A stretch of DNA of 64,000 bases, from assembly GCA_018654845.1 (NCBI GenBank), contig JABIKU010000035.1:62001-126000 (forward strand), in the 5' to 3' direction. A program made the position numbers and the translations under genes. Under the pieces are notes generated by a model. It worked only from the letters and a program-made list of their open reading frames with translations. It was not told where the DNA came from and did no database searches. Source of the stretch: Methanobacteriota archaeon (GTDB lineage Archaea > Thermoplasmatota > Poseidoniia > Poseidoniales > Thalassarchaeaceae). Of the stretch, positions 17,041 to 26,189 are shown piece by piece. Each line of letters starts with the position of its first letter. The first letter of the stretch is position 1.

Positions 17041-19680
17041 CTAATTACCGTTCTCAGCTTTTAGAACTGCTTGACGAACTAACATTGCCGTGTCGGGTGT
17101 AACAGAAATTGATGTTATTCCACACTCTACGAGGAAGGGAGGGAATTCTTCTGGGTGATCGGACGGTGCTTGACCGCATATTCCGATTTCCAATCCTTTT
17201 TTCTTAAATTTTTCAACTGCAGTCTTAATCATCGACTTAACAGCAGGTGAGCGAGCATCAACTGCGTGTTGATACCCTTCCAAATCATCGCGTGAGACCG
17301 CATAAATTGTCTGCACTAAATCATTGGTTCCGATTGAGCCGCCAGATAATTCCATCTTGTCAATGAACGAATCAGCATCTATTACATTAGAAGGTAATTC
17401 GACCATAACGAATAATGGAACTCCATCTGAAGGGCCAATTTTCCATTCATTTAGTAATTCTTTAACCGCTTCTCCCTCTTCAGGTGAACGACAAAATGGA
17501 ATCATCAATTGTAAATTTTCAAGTTTGAAATCATGAAACACCGAAGCCATTGCTTTGCATTCCATCTCAAATGCAGGCTTGAATTTGGGGTCGAGATATC
17601 TCGATGCACCCCTCCAAGCAATCATCGGGTTTTCTTCAACTGGTTCAAAAATTCGTCCGCCTAATAAATCTCGATATTCATTTGATTTTAAATCAGATAA
17701 CCGGACTAAAACTGGACGTGGATGGAATGCCGCACAAATCAATCCAACTCCTTCTCTCAATTTGTCGATGAATAATCCGGTCGGGTCATCATAAGACCAA
17801 CATCGACGATCGATTTCATCGACAATCTTTCTAACAAATTGTTCTCCTTCAGATTCAAGATTTCGACTATAATGTTCTATTGAAGGGGCAATATTCCCTG
17901 TTTCAACAAATTCATTCAATGCGTCTCGATGAATGAAAGCCAAAGGATGGATACCCACTTCGCCCGCTAATACGAATTCAATTCTAGCTAAACCAACACC
18001 TTGAACAGGTAACATTGAATCCGCTAAAGATTTAGTTGGAAATCCAACATTTAGTTTGATTTTTGTTTTCAAAACAGTTGAAGTATCAATTTCATAATTT
18101 GTTATTTCAAATGGATGAATTCCATCGAAGACATATCCAGTATCACCTTCAGCACAAGATCCAGTGACTTCAATTCCATTTTCGAGATTCATTGCATTAA
18201 GGCAACCCACGATAGCTGGAATCCCAAATTCACGAGCTATAATTGCAGCATGAGATGTCCTCCCACCCTTTCTTGTGACGATTAACGATGCTTCTTTCAT
18301 CATCGGCTCCCAATCAGGAGTCGTCATCTCTGTAACCAATACATCACCAGTTTCGAAAACTCTCTCATCCCAAGACATTTCTTCCAATGATACGCCAACA
18401 GAAGTTCTCTTTGCAATTTCACGTCGCCTCTCTAATACTTCTTCATAGGAATGATAAATTCTGGACCGGCCAGTTCCAATTCTTTTTCCTACTGCCTGGC
18501 CAGTCGCCAAAACTGATTTTTTCAGTAAGCGGCGGAAAAGTTTTGGTTCCATTTCATATCTCGTTATTGCTTGATTACTGATTTTTGCGTGAACGGTTTC
18601 AGGTCGTGCTTGAAGGATGTATAATTTTCCATCAATTCCATCTTTTGCCCATTCAATATCCATAGATAGTTCATAGTGTTCTTCAATTCGAAGAGCCATC
18701 TCTGCTAATGCATTACATTCCTTCGAATTGAGTGACCAAGCCCTTCTCTCAATGAATGGAACATCGATGATAGTTGTGTTCCTTACACCATCACTAGCGT
18801 ATATCATTCTCTGTTCCTTACCTCCCAAATGACGGTGAACAACAGCAAATGCACCTCTGTTAATTCCCTCTTTCCAAACAGTGAATGTATCTGGTGACAC
18901 AGTTCCTTGAACTACGAGTTCACCTAAACCATATGACGAAGCGATATGAATAACACCATCGTGTCCAGAATCTGGGTCGATGGTGAACATTACTCCTGAA
19001 CAAGCTAAATCTGATCGGACCATTTTCATGGTCACGACAGCCAATGGACTTTCTAGTGGATTCATACCTCTATCCAACTGATAGCAAATCGCCCGCTCTG
19101 TAAACTGGGATGCGATGCATCTTCGCCAATGAAGAATAACTGAGGATTCTCCATGTATATTTAGAAATGATTCATACTGACCTGCGAAAGAAGCATCGAT
19201 GGAATCCTCTGATGTTGCTGAAGATCTGACTGCAACATCAACTCCTTTACCATATTCAGTACATAATTGAAGATAGGCTGCAGCAATAGCTTCTGAAATT
19301 ACTTCAGGGATGGGTGTAACCTGGACTAACTCACGAGCCAAAGTCGCACGGCCATGCATCTCTAGATGTTTGGATGGATTTGCACCATCTAAACAACAAG
19401 CGACCGCATCGGCTAGAGAGTTTGATTTGATGGCGCAATCTCTAATTTTTTCTAACCCTTCAATCTCAACAACTTGATCCCAAGTTCCAGAAGGAACTTG
19501 ACAGTTAAAAAACTCCCAATAAGCGGCAACAGATACTGTAAATCCATTTGGAACAATCACACCTAATCCACTCAAATTTTGGTACATTTCACCAAGAGAA
19601 GCACCCTTACCTCCAACACGAAGAATATCATTCATTCCGGTTTCATCAAACCATAAAATAAGTGGATCGGACATTAACAT
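17041..19680 (-). CDS. ppsA: Phosphoenolpyruvate synthase (pyruvate, water dikinase)
   Basis: Makes PEP from pyruvate and ATP for gluconeogenesis. The 879 residues show the N-terminal ATP-grasp part (GGKGASLGEM; DVAVRSSATSEDS near 150), the phospho-His swivel domain (GGRTSHAAIIAREFGIPAIVG spans the catalytic His near 474; the usual TCH is TSH here) and the C-terminal PEP/pyruvate barrel ending with catalytic Cys in IGICGQAPSDHPE (about 833). ATG 19680 follows AGGAG at 4 nt; a second ATG two codons later is possible. The divergent trxB starts 118 nt away, leaving room for back-to-back promoters. Confidence 0.95.
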   Translation of the reverse strand: MLMSDPLILWFDETGMNDILRVGGKGASLGEMYQNLSGLGVIVPNGFTVSVAAYWEFFNCQVPSGTWDQVVEIEGLEKIRDCAIKSNSLADAVACCLDGANPSKHLEMHGRATLARELVQVTPIPEVISEAIAAAYLQLCTEYGKGVDVAVRSSATSEDSIDASFAGQYESFLNIHGESSVILHWRRCIASQFTERAICYQLDRGMNPLESPLAVVTMKMVRSDLACSGVMFTIDPDSGHDGVIHIASSYGLGELVVQGTVSPDTFTVWKEGINRGAFAVVHRHLGGKEQRMIYASDGVRNTTIIDVPFIERRAWSLNSKECNALAEMALRIEEHYELSMDIEWAKDGIDGKLYILQARPETVHAKISNQAITRYEMEPKLFRRLLKKSVLATGQAVGKRIGTGRSRIYHSYEEVLERRREIAKRTSVGVSLEEMSWDERVFETGDVLVTEMTTPDWEPMMKEASLIVTRKGGRTSHAAIIAREFGIPAIVGCLNAMNLENGIEVTGSCAEGDTGYVFDGIHPFEITNYEIDTSTVLKTKIKLNVGFPTKSLADSMLPVQGVGLARIEFVLAGEVGIHPLAFIHRDALNEFVETGNIAPSIEHYSRNLESEGEQFVRKIVDEIDRRCWSYDDPTGLFIDKLREGVGLICAAFHPRPVLVRLSDLKSNEYRDLLGGRIFEPVEENPMIAWRGASRYLDPKFKPAFEMECKAMASVFHDFKLENLQLMIPFCRSPEEGEAVKELLNEWKIGPSDGVPLFVMVELPSNVIDADSFIDKMELSGGSIGTNDLVQTIYAVSRDDLEGYQHAVDARSPAVKSMIKTAVEKFKKKGLEIGICGQAPSDHPEEFPPFLVECGITSISVTPDTAMLVRQAVLKAENGN

Positions 19681-19798
19681 ATTCTCCTATCGGCTCAATC
19701 GCCTCAAACATGATGGGGAGTCGGCGACAAATATACATTAGTGTAGAAAGGAAAGTGTAGCAAGTTTGCTAACCCTTGAATCGTAGTATTCAAGAAGG

Positions 19799-20749
19799 AT
19801 GCTCTCTGTTCGGTCAACTGTGAGTGAAGAAATCCAAGAAATCATCATCATCGGTTCCGGACCAGCTGGATATACAGCCGGACTATACGCTGCCAGAGCG
19901 ATGTTAGAGCCCTTGATGTTCGGTGGATATATGTCCGGTGGCCAATTAATGCTCACCAGTGATATAGAAAATTTTCCCGGTTACCCAGAAGGCATCGGTG
20001 GCCCTGAAATGATGGTTCAATTGAGAGAACAAGCAGAAAGGTTCGGTCTCACCGTTGAAGACAAAAACGTCGAGCGAGTTGATTTTTCGGAACGTCCTTT
20101 CAAAATATACGTTGAAGGTGAGGAATTCTTAGCAAAATCAGTCATCATCAGCACAGGTGCAGAGGCAATATGGCTAGGGGCCGAAGGAGAAGAAGCGCAG
20201 AAAGGCAGAGGGATTTCGGTTTGTGCAACATGTGATGGTGCATTTTTCAGAAACGAGGAAGTTATGGTAATTGGCGGAGGAGATTCGGCGATGGAGGAAG
20301 CGACTTTCTTGACTAGATTTGCTGACAAAGTGACTATTATCAATCGAAGAGATGTATTCCGTGCATCGAAAGTCATGTATGACCGTGCAAATGCAAATCC
20401 AAAAATTGAAATTATTCCTCACCGCCAAGTAACGAGATGGCTTTCAGACGAAAAAGGCTTAACTGGAGCGATTTTAGAAGATCCAAGAGATGGTTCTGAA
20501 ACAGAAATAACAGTTACCGGAGCATTCATCGCAATAGGACATAAACCGATTACTGCATTCTTAGATGACCAAATCGATACCGATGAAGAAGGCTATATTT
20601 TGCATTCAGAACATACGATGACCAATGTCCCAGGCGTTTTTGCAGCTGGCGATGTTGTCGATACCCGATACCGCCAAGCGGTTACTGCTGCTGGCATGGG
20701 ATGCCAAGCAGCAATGGATGCTGAAAAGTGGTTAGAAGAACATAATTGA
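19799..20749 (+). CDS. trxB: Thioredoxin-disulfide reductase
   Basis: FAD enzyme that reduces thioredoxin with NADPH. N-terminal FAD motif GSGPAGYTAGLYAAR, redox pair CATCDG (C141 and C144), NADPH motif GGGDSAMEEATFL followed by NRRDVFRAS whose Arg pair indicates NADPH preference, and the C-terminal FAD motif PGVFAAGDV. The 316 residues are standard. The next gene (E1-like/rhodanese) begins 21 nt downstream on the same strand, so the two may be co-transcribed. That link would make sense for sulfur transfer, though this is inference. Confidence 0.95.
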   Translation: MLSVRSTVSEEIQEIIIIGSGPAGYTAGLYAARAMLEPLMFGGYMSGGQLMLTSDIENFPGYPEGIGGPEMMVQLREQAERFGLTVEDKNVERVDFSERPFKIYVEGEEFLAKSVIISTGAEAIWLGAEGEEAQKGRGISVCATCDGAFFRNEEVMVIGGGDSAMEEATFLTRFADKVTIINRRDVFRASKVMYDRANANPKIEIIPHRQVTRWLSDEKGLTGAILEDPRDGSETEITVTGAFIAIGHKPITAFLDDQIDTDEEGYILHSEHTMTNVPGVFAAGDVVDTRYRQAVTAAGMGCQAAMDAEKWLEEHN

Positions 20750-20770
20750 GAAAATACATCCGAAGTAGCC

Positions 20771-21961
20771 ATGAGGGAGATGGTTCCTCGTAGAACCATG
20801 TCGGCCAAGTTATCGGATGCAGAGAGAGATCGTTATATGCGACATCTAATGCTTCCTCAAGTTGGTGAAAAAGGTCAAATTCGTCTGAAGGAATCATCGA
20901 TTCTTGTAGTTGGGGCAGGAGGATTAGGTTCTCCGGTTCTACTTTATCTTGCATCAGCAGGAATTGGCTGTATCGGTATCATCGATGATGACGTTGTCGA
21001 AATTTCTAACCTACAGCGTCAGATTATTCATTCATCCTTATCGATTGGAGATCCTAAAGTAGATTCAGTATCAAATCGACTCAAAGAACTGAATCCAGAA
21101 ATCATTATTGAAACCTATGATTGTAGATTGAATGTAGACAATGCTCTAGAAATTATCTCAAAATTTGACTTAGTCGTCGATGGAACTGATAATTTTGCAA
21201 CAAGGTACACAATTAGCGATACTTGTGAGATATTGGATAAACCTTGGATTTTTGGCTCAATTCATAGATTTGATGGGCAAGTATCGGTATTCAACCATAG
21301 AGGTGGACCAAATTATCGAGATTTATTTCCTCAAGCACCGCCACCAGAATTCGCTCCAAATTGTGCTGAAGCTGGAGTTCTCGGTGTATTACCAGGATTG
21401 GTGGGGTCAATTCAAGCAAATGAAGCACTGAAAATTATTCTTGATATCGGCGAACCATTATCTGGGAAATTATTGACTATCGACGCACTTTCAATGCAAA
21501 TCCGATCCTTATCGTTTTTTAAAGACCAAAAACGTCAAAAAATAACTGAATTATCTGAAGAAGCAATATCATGCGCAGTAACAGGTAATCAAGATGGAAA
21601 GGGCTCTGCAAATTTTGAATATCGATACGAAGATATTTTGCCAACTGAATTCAAGTCTCGAACATCAGCAGGGTGGAAACCATTCTTTCTAGATGTTCGA
21701 ACAGAAATTGAAGAAAATATCGTTTCATTACCAAATACTTCGATTAGAATCCCTATCGAAAAAATACCTAGCAATTTAGAATTATTTCCTCGAGACCGTG
21801 ACATCGTAGTTTACTGTAAATTAGGTGAAAGATCAATTAGCGTGGTCCAATTCCTAGAGAAATCAGGATTGAATGGTGAGAATCTCTATAATTTGGTTGG
21901 TGGCGTTCATTTATGGTCTGATACCGTAGATTCTAGTATTACAAAATATGGAAGTTACTAA
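20771..21961 (+). CDS. E1-like adenylyltransferase with C-terminal rhodanese domain (MoeB/MoeZ/UbaA-like)
   Basis: Activates the C-terminal Gly-Gly of ubiquitin-like sulfur carriers (MoaD, SAMP or Urm1 type) for molybdopterin synthesis and tRNA thiolation. The ThiF/MoeB domain shows VVGAGGLGSP (about 46-55), SNLQRQ with the Arg finger and DGTDNFATR. The rhodanese domain ends with active-site loop VVYCKLGERS (Cys about 348), so sulfur transfer is plausible. The two CxxC zinc pairs of classical MoeB are absent; only NCAEAG and SCAV remain. ATG 20771 is used, with 20798 as an alternative start. It would support the molybdenum enzyme at 33.7-38 kb. Confidence 0.85.
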   Translation: MREMVPRRTMSAKLSDAERDRYMRHLMLPQVGEKGQIRLKESSILVVGAGGLGSPVLLYLASAGIGCIGIIDDDVVEISNLQRQIIHSSLSIGDPKVDSVSNRLKELNPEIIIETYDCRLNVDNALEIISKFDLVVDGTDNFATRYTISDTCEILDKPWIFGSIHRFDGQVSVFNHRGGPNYRDLFPQAPPPEFAPNCAEAGVLGVLPGLVGSIQANEALKIILDIGEPLSGKLLTIDALSMQIRSLSFFKDQKRQKITELSEEAISCAVTGNQDGKGSANFEYRYEDILPTEFKSRTSAGWKPFFLDVRTEIEENIVSLPNTSIRIPIEKIPSNLELFPRDRDIVVYCKLGERSISVVQFLEKSGLNGENLYNLVGGVHLWSDTVDSSITKYGSY

Positions 21962-22171
21962 AACACTCATTATATACGAGATAAGTGGTGTTATTAGAGT
22001 CAGTCACCTTTTTTTAAATGGTGTAAATATAGTAATATCATCTGATAAAATATATAATTAATAAATTGTGGTAATTAATATAGTAATTCGCTATAGTCAA
22101 ATGATTATTTATGGTGTAACTCTCAAATTTGGTTAATTTTCGGCACGGACTACCACATTAACCTCAAAAAT
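21962..22171 (+). promoter_or_regulatory. AT-rich intergenic region before the E1 fusion gene
   Basis: 210 bases with no coding frame and much higher A+T than the flanks, including several TATA-like stretches (for example TATAATTAATAAATT near 22051). It separates two same-strand genes and so probably holds the promoter of the E1 fusion. No clear repeat, iteron set or hairpin is seen, so I do not call it an origin. Confidence 0.35.
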
Positions 22172-25108
22172 ATGGTGAAAATAAATAAGAATAGCCGATT
22201 ACTAGTAGTAGTAAAGCGCATCCGGAATATCATGAGCATTGCAAGGCAAGGAATTTGGCAGTGCTCAACCTGCGCTAATCATCAGGTTTGGAAAACACGT
22301 AATACTGACACACAGAGTATCGATAGAGAATGCTCAAAATGCTCGAAAAGAGTGCGGGTCACTCTCGACAGGTCAAAAACGGGACAAGGCCGAAAACGAA
22401 TGGTAAAAATTTGGGAAAGAGATATTTCTATCGATTTGTCGCAAGTTGAATTTGAAGTTGAACGGCGAAACAAAAAAAAGAATGGAGGGTCAAATTCATT
22501 ACTGGAAAAAAATGATGAAGAAAGGCCCACTGATCAAATAGATTTGCCTCCAATTTGGGGTGCTGGTTGGCAGCCTTCAAAACCATTGAACTTCTCTCAA
22601 AAATTAATTTCATCAGAAGCAAAAAAAGAATTATTAAGATTTATTGCAGAGAGGCATGACGGTTACCTCGAAATTATTTCGAAAATTTGGGAGGAACTAA
22701 TGCCCCCTCATTCATTTGATGGCGAATCATTCCATTCATTCTCCATCGAGATTAATTTAGCTATTAATAATGGCATCAAAGAATTGCTCTTAACTCCAGA
22801 ATTTGCAGAATTATCAGATTCTGAAATAATCCCACGACGTAAGGGAGATCTGTACTTAGAACGCAGGACTATTCGCCTATTGCGTGATATTTCACTTTGC
22901 ATGAGAAGGATGGCTTACACCACTGCCATCACACTAGAAGATAGGATTCAATGGCAGAGATGGATGACAAGAACCAGAGCATTAGACGGACACCTCAAAG
23001 ATCTCTTCATCAATGGAGTCGATACCCCAGATGGATCTAACTTTGGAGGAAAAGGATTCAGGTCCACTTGGCAAGAAGGAGTCGTTGCTTGTGCCACCTC
23101 AATGACTAGAGCCATTGATTTATCGAAGGATGAACGCCATCTTTCCGATGTTATTGCACCAATGATTAGAGATGTTGGATTGGCGATGGCATTCGGCCAA
23201 ACACCCCTAGAAATTTTTGCTGCCCAAACCGGAAAATCAGGTTCTTACATGAATGGAGGCCACCGTGACGCTGGCGGAAGAGATTTACATATCGGTAATT
23301 GGGAAAAAGCAATTCTCCCACCGACTGCCCCTCTGCCAATTGCTAGCGCGACAGCAACTGGGGTTGCGCTAGCAGCGTCTCGAATGAACATCAAACGGTT
23401 CCATCTCGCGCCCGTAGGAGAAGGATGCAGCAGCAATGGCGAATTTTGGGAAGCAATGAACCTTGCAGGGGCGCGAGGATTACCTATTGCTTACATGATT
23501 CAAAATAATCAAATCGCCCTTGATACTTTTATTACTGGACAATCCGGAGCTGAAAATTTTGGAGATAAAGGATATGCTATGGGTATACCATCATGGACTA
23601 TTGACGGTTCAGATCCGGCACAATTTCATGCATCGACTGCAACCGCAAGAGAATATGCTTTGGATGGTGGTGGCGCCACTTTAATCCATGTTGAAACGAT
23701 GCGTGGATGTGGCCATGCCCACCATCACGACGATCTCTATTTAGGATCAAATTCTGGAACACCCCCCGGTTATGTTAATCGCGATTTGTTAACATATTGG
23801 GCTGCTAAAGACCCTCTTCCAAACCATCGCGAGTTGTGCCTTCAACTCGGCTCAAATGAAATTGAATTGTCTTCGATTGAAACCCAGGAACAGGCATTGG
23901 TTGATGCTGCAAGAGTTACTATGGAAAAAATGCCTTGGCCAGAGGGTTCATCCGTAGTAAAAGGTATTACTTCGAGCCATAATGCAGCGACCCATACCGA
24001 GCAATTTCATAGAATGGATACAAATTCTCAAGTTGATGAATCACCTTTGAAACCGGGCGAATGTGCAGTTGAATTCTCAACTGCGCCTAATGCGTCAACA
24101 TTTAGTCGGGCGATACAGAATGCAATGGTCAGGCTGGCTGAAAAATATTCTGACAATATCGTTTTTATGGGAGAAGATATGGAAATTGCTGGTGCCTTTG
24201 GAATGAACATTCCTCTGAAGGCAAAAGGTCATTCAATAAAATTGCTAGACATGCCTTTATCAGAATCAATAATCATCAATTCTGCGACCGGGGCAGCTCT
24301 AGGTGGCATGCGGCCAATCGCTGAAATTCAATTTGGTGGATTTGCCGCATTGGCAATGAATGCCTTGGTTAACAATGCAGCTCAACTGCGTTGGCGATGG
24401 GGTGCAGATGTACCTCTAACCATCAGAATACCATTGGGTGGAAAAACACGAAGTGGCCCATTTCATGCTAATATGATTGAATCTTGGTTCATTAATGACC
24501 CTGGATTGACCATATTGTTCCCGAGCACACCTCAAGATGCGTACGATTTGTTAATCGAAGCCCATTCACTTGATGATCCGGTAATTTTCCTAGAACACCT
24601 AGGCCTTTACGGGCTTCGTGGCAGCAAGACGGGGTGGGGGGATTCAATCAACCAAATAATCGATGAAGAATCGGTCCAAAACCAACTCGCTGCAGGAAAG
24701 TCGTCAATAGGAAAGGCGAGAGTCATACGTGGCGGAAATGATGTGACAATCGTAACGTGGGGAGCGATGGTTCACGTCGCTCTGAAAGTTGCAGAAGAGA
24801 TGTCTGCCAATAATATTGAAGTTGAAATTGTCGATTTACGAACTATCTTGCCTTTTGATGCCCTTACCTGTATCAAATCCGTGAAGAGAACCAATCGATT
24901 AATCGTATTACAAGAGTCTCAATACACCGGAGGACTCGGCCATACAGTGAGTAGCCGAATTCTTGAAGAAACATTTTGGGAATTAGAATCGCCACCTGTT
25001 GTAATCGGTGCTCTCGACACCCCGGTACCATTCGCACCAATGTTAGAAGACCATACAATTCCTTCAAAAGAACTAGTTATTCGACACATCAAAAGAATGT
25101 TTGTGTGA
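22172..25108 (+). CDS. 2-oxoacid dehydrogenase E1, alpha and beta fused, with N-terminal zinc ribbon
   Basis: Thiamine-diphosphate decarboxylase that starts oxidative decarboxylation of pyruvate or branched-chain 2-oxoacids. Residues 31-57 form CSTC-x19-CSKC, a putative zinc ribbon, then a basic linker. The alpha part (about 130-620) has the ThDP motif GEGCSSNGEFWEAMN near 416 with paired NN and phospho-loop-like HRDAGGRD. The beta part (about 630-978) has GEDMEIAGAFG, RIPLGG, VTWGAMVH and LQESQYTGGLG. E2, E3 and lipoylation genes are not adjacent. ATG 22172 is used; ATG 22232 (MSIARQG) would also keep the ribbon. Substrate unknown. Confidence 0.88.
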   Translation: MVKINKNSRLLVVVKRIRNIMSIARQGIWQCSTCANHQVWKTRNTDTQSIDRECSKCSKRVRVTLDRSKTGQGRKRMVKIWERDISIDLSQVEFEVERRNKKKNGGSNSLLEKNDEERPTDQIDLPPIWGAGWQPSKPLNFSQKLISSEAKKELLRFIAERHDGYLEIISKIWEELMPPHSFDGESFHSFSIEINLAINNGIKELLLTPEFAELSDSEIIPRRKGDLYLERRTIRLLRDISLCMRRMAYTTAITLEDRIQWQRWMTRTRALDGHLKDLFINGVDTPDGSNFGGKGFRSTWQEGVVACATSMTRAIDLSKDERHLSDVIAPMIRDVGLAMAFGQTPLEIFAAQTGKSGSYMNGGHRDAGGRDLHIGNWEKAILPPTAPLPIASATATGVALAASRMNIKRFHLAPVGEGCSSNGEFWEAMNLAGARGLPIAYMIQNNQIALDTFITGQSGAENFGDKGYAMGIPSWTIDGSDPAQFHASTATAREYALDGGGATLIHVETMRGCGHAHHHDDLYLGSNSGTPPGYVNRDLLTYWAAKDPLPNHRELCLQLGSNEIELSSIETQEQALVDAARVTMEKMPWPEGSSVVKGITSSHNAATHTEQFHRMDTNSQVDESPLKPGECAVEFSTAPNASTFSRAIQNAMVRLAEKYSDNIVFMGEDMEIAGAFGMNIPLKAKGHSIKLLDMPLSESIIINSATGAALGGMRPIAEIQFGGFAALAMNALVNNAAQLRWRWGADVPLTIRIPLGGKTRSGPFHANMIESWFINDPGLTILFPSTPQDAYDLLIEAHSLDDPVIFLEHLGLYGLRGSKTGWGDSINQIIDEESVQNQLAAGKSSIGKARVIRGGNDVTIVTWGAMVHVALKVAEEMSANNIEVEIVDLRTILPFDALTCIKSVKRTNRLIVLQESQYTGGLGHTVSSRILEETFWELESPPVVIGALDTPVPFAPMLEDHTIPSKELVIRHIKRMFV

Positions 25109-25166
25109 ATTATTGGTATGAGAAAGGTCATGAGTAAAATAGCAACGGCAGAAATCAATAGGTGAT

Positions 25167-26135
25167 ATGATGTTTACAGAATCTCTTGAATCTCTTCCAG
25201 ATTCTATTTTGATAATCATCGGCTTCACCTTTTTAATCGCTGGCGGTGAAGGAGTGGTTCAAGGAGCGGTCACATTCGCTAAACGGTTGAATGTCCCCCC
25301 CCTCCTAATCGGATTCACTATAGTTGCAATTGGCACATCTCTCCCAGAGCTCGCTGTAGCTTTACAGGCAGTAAGTAGTGGCCAACAAGAGTTGGTGGAC
25401 CTAGCAGTCGGAGGAATTTTAGGTTCAAATGTAGCTAACATCATGCTCGTTCTTGGGACCGCAGCTCTACTAGGGGCTTGCAAAGATCCAGGTGTTGGAA
25501 TTCGTAAAGATGCAATTGCAGTAATTGTCGCTACAATCATCTTGCTCCTAACCGTCTTCATCGGGGAAATATACCAAATAGTTGGAATTGGAATGGTGAT
25601 TGGACTGGTTGGCTATTACACCTTTTCATACAAAAAATCCATGGCTGCTGGAACAGATGTTGAACTTGAAGACACTTGGATTCCAGACAACTTATTCTTT
25701 TCTTTAGCAGTGTTAATAATGGCCGGAGCAACGATTTTTCTTGGATCAGACCTACTGATAAGCGGGGCGACTGGAATGGCTACTTCGATGGGAATACAAC
25801 AATCCATAATTGGCCTTTCAGTAATCGCCCTGGGCACTTCGTTACCCGAGTTGACCGTGACCATTATCGCTGCTGTGCGAGGTCAAGAAGGAGTCGCAAT
25901 TGGAAATGTTTTGGGCTCAAATGTAATCAACATCTTAGGGGTTCTTGGCATTGCTTCAACCTATGCTGGTGGTATTATCGTCGCACCAGAATTCTTTGTC
26001 AGAGATATCTGGGTCGTGGTCTTAACCTCTGGTTTTGTTGCAGCAATGCTGCTTGATGAAAGGCATATCGGAAGACGAGTTGGTGCAAGTATGATTACAG
26101 GATATTTGGTCTATATGTGGTATCTCTTCGCTTGA
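25167..26135 (+). CDS. Calcium/sodium antiporter, CaCA family (YrbG-like)
   Basis: Integral membrane cation exchanger, 322 residues with about 10 helices in two inverted halves. Each half has an alpha-repeat with the diagnostic ion-site motif: AIGTSLPELAVAL in the first and ALGTSLPELTVTI in the second, each followed by GGxLGSNVANI or GNVLGSNVINI. It probably exports Ca2+ in exchange for Na+ or H+. TAGGTGAT precedes the ATG; a second ATG follows at once. It is 58 nt after the E1 fusion gene on the same strand. Confidence 0.9.
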   Translation: MMFTESLESLPDSILIIIGFTFLIAGGEGVVQGAVTFAKRLNVPPLLIGFTIVAIGTSLPELAVALQAVSSGQQELVDLAVGGILGSNVANIMLVLGTAALLGACKDPGVGIRKDAIAVIVATIILLLTVFIGEIYQIVGIGMVIGLVGYYTFSYKKSMAAGTDVELEDTWIPDNLFFSLAVLIMAGATIFLGSDLLISGATGMATSMGIQQSIIGLSVIALGTSLPELTVTIIAAVRGQEGVAIGNVLGSNVINILGVLGIASTYAGGIIVAPEFFVRDIWVVVLTSGFVAAMLLDERHIGRRVGASMITGYLVYMWYLFA

Positions 26136-26189
26136 AATTTTTCATGTATTTGGGCTAATGCTCATAATCTGGATGCCTGTCGTAAGAAC

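Noticed and set aside
21962-22171. AT-rich gap as a replication origin
   Set aside because: No origin-recognition-box-like inverted repeats, no orc1/cdc6 gene nearby; a promoter is enough to explain it.
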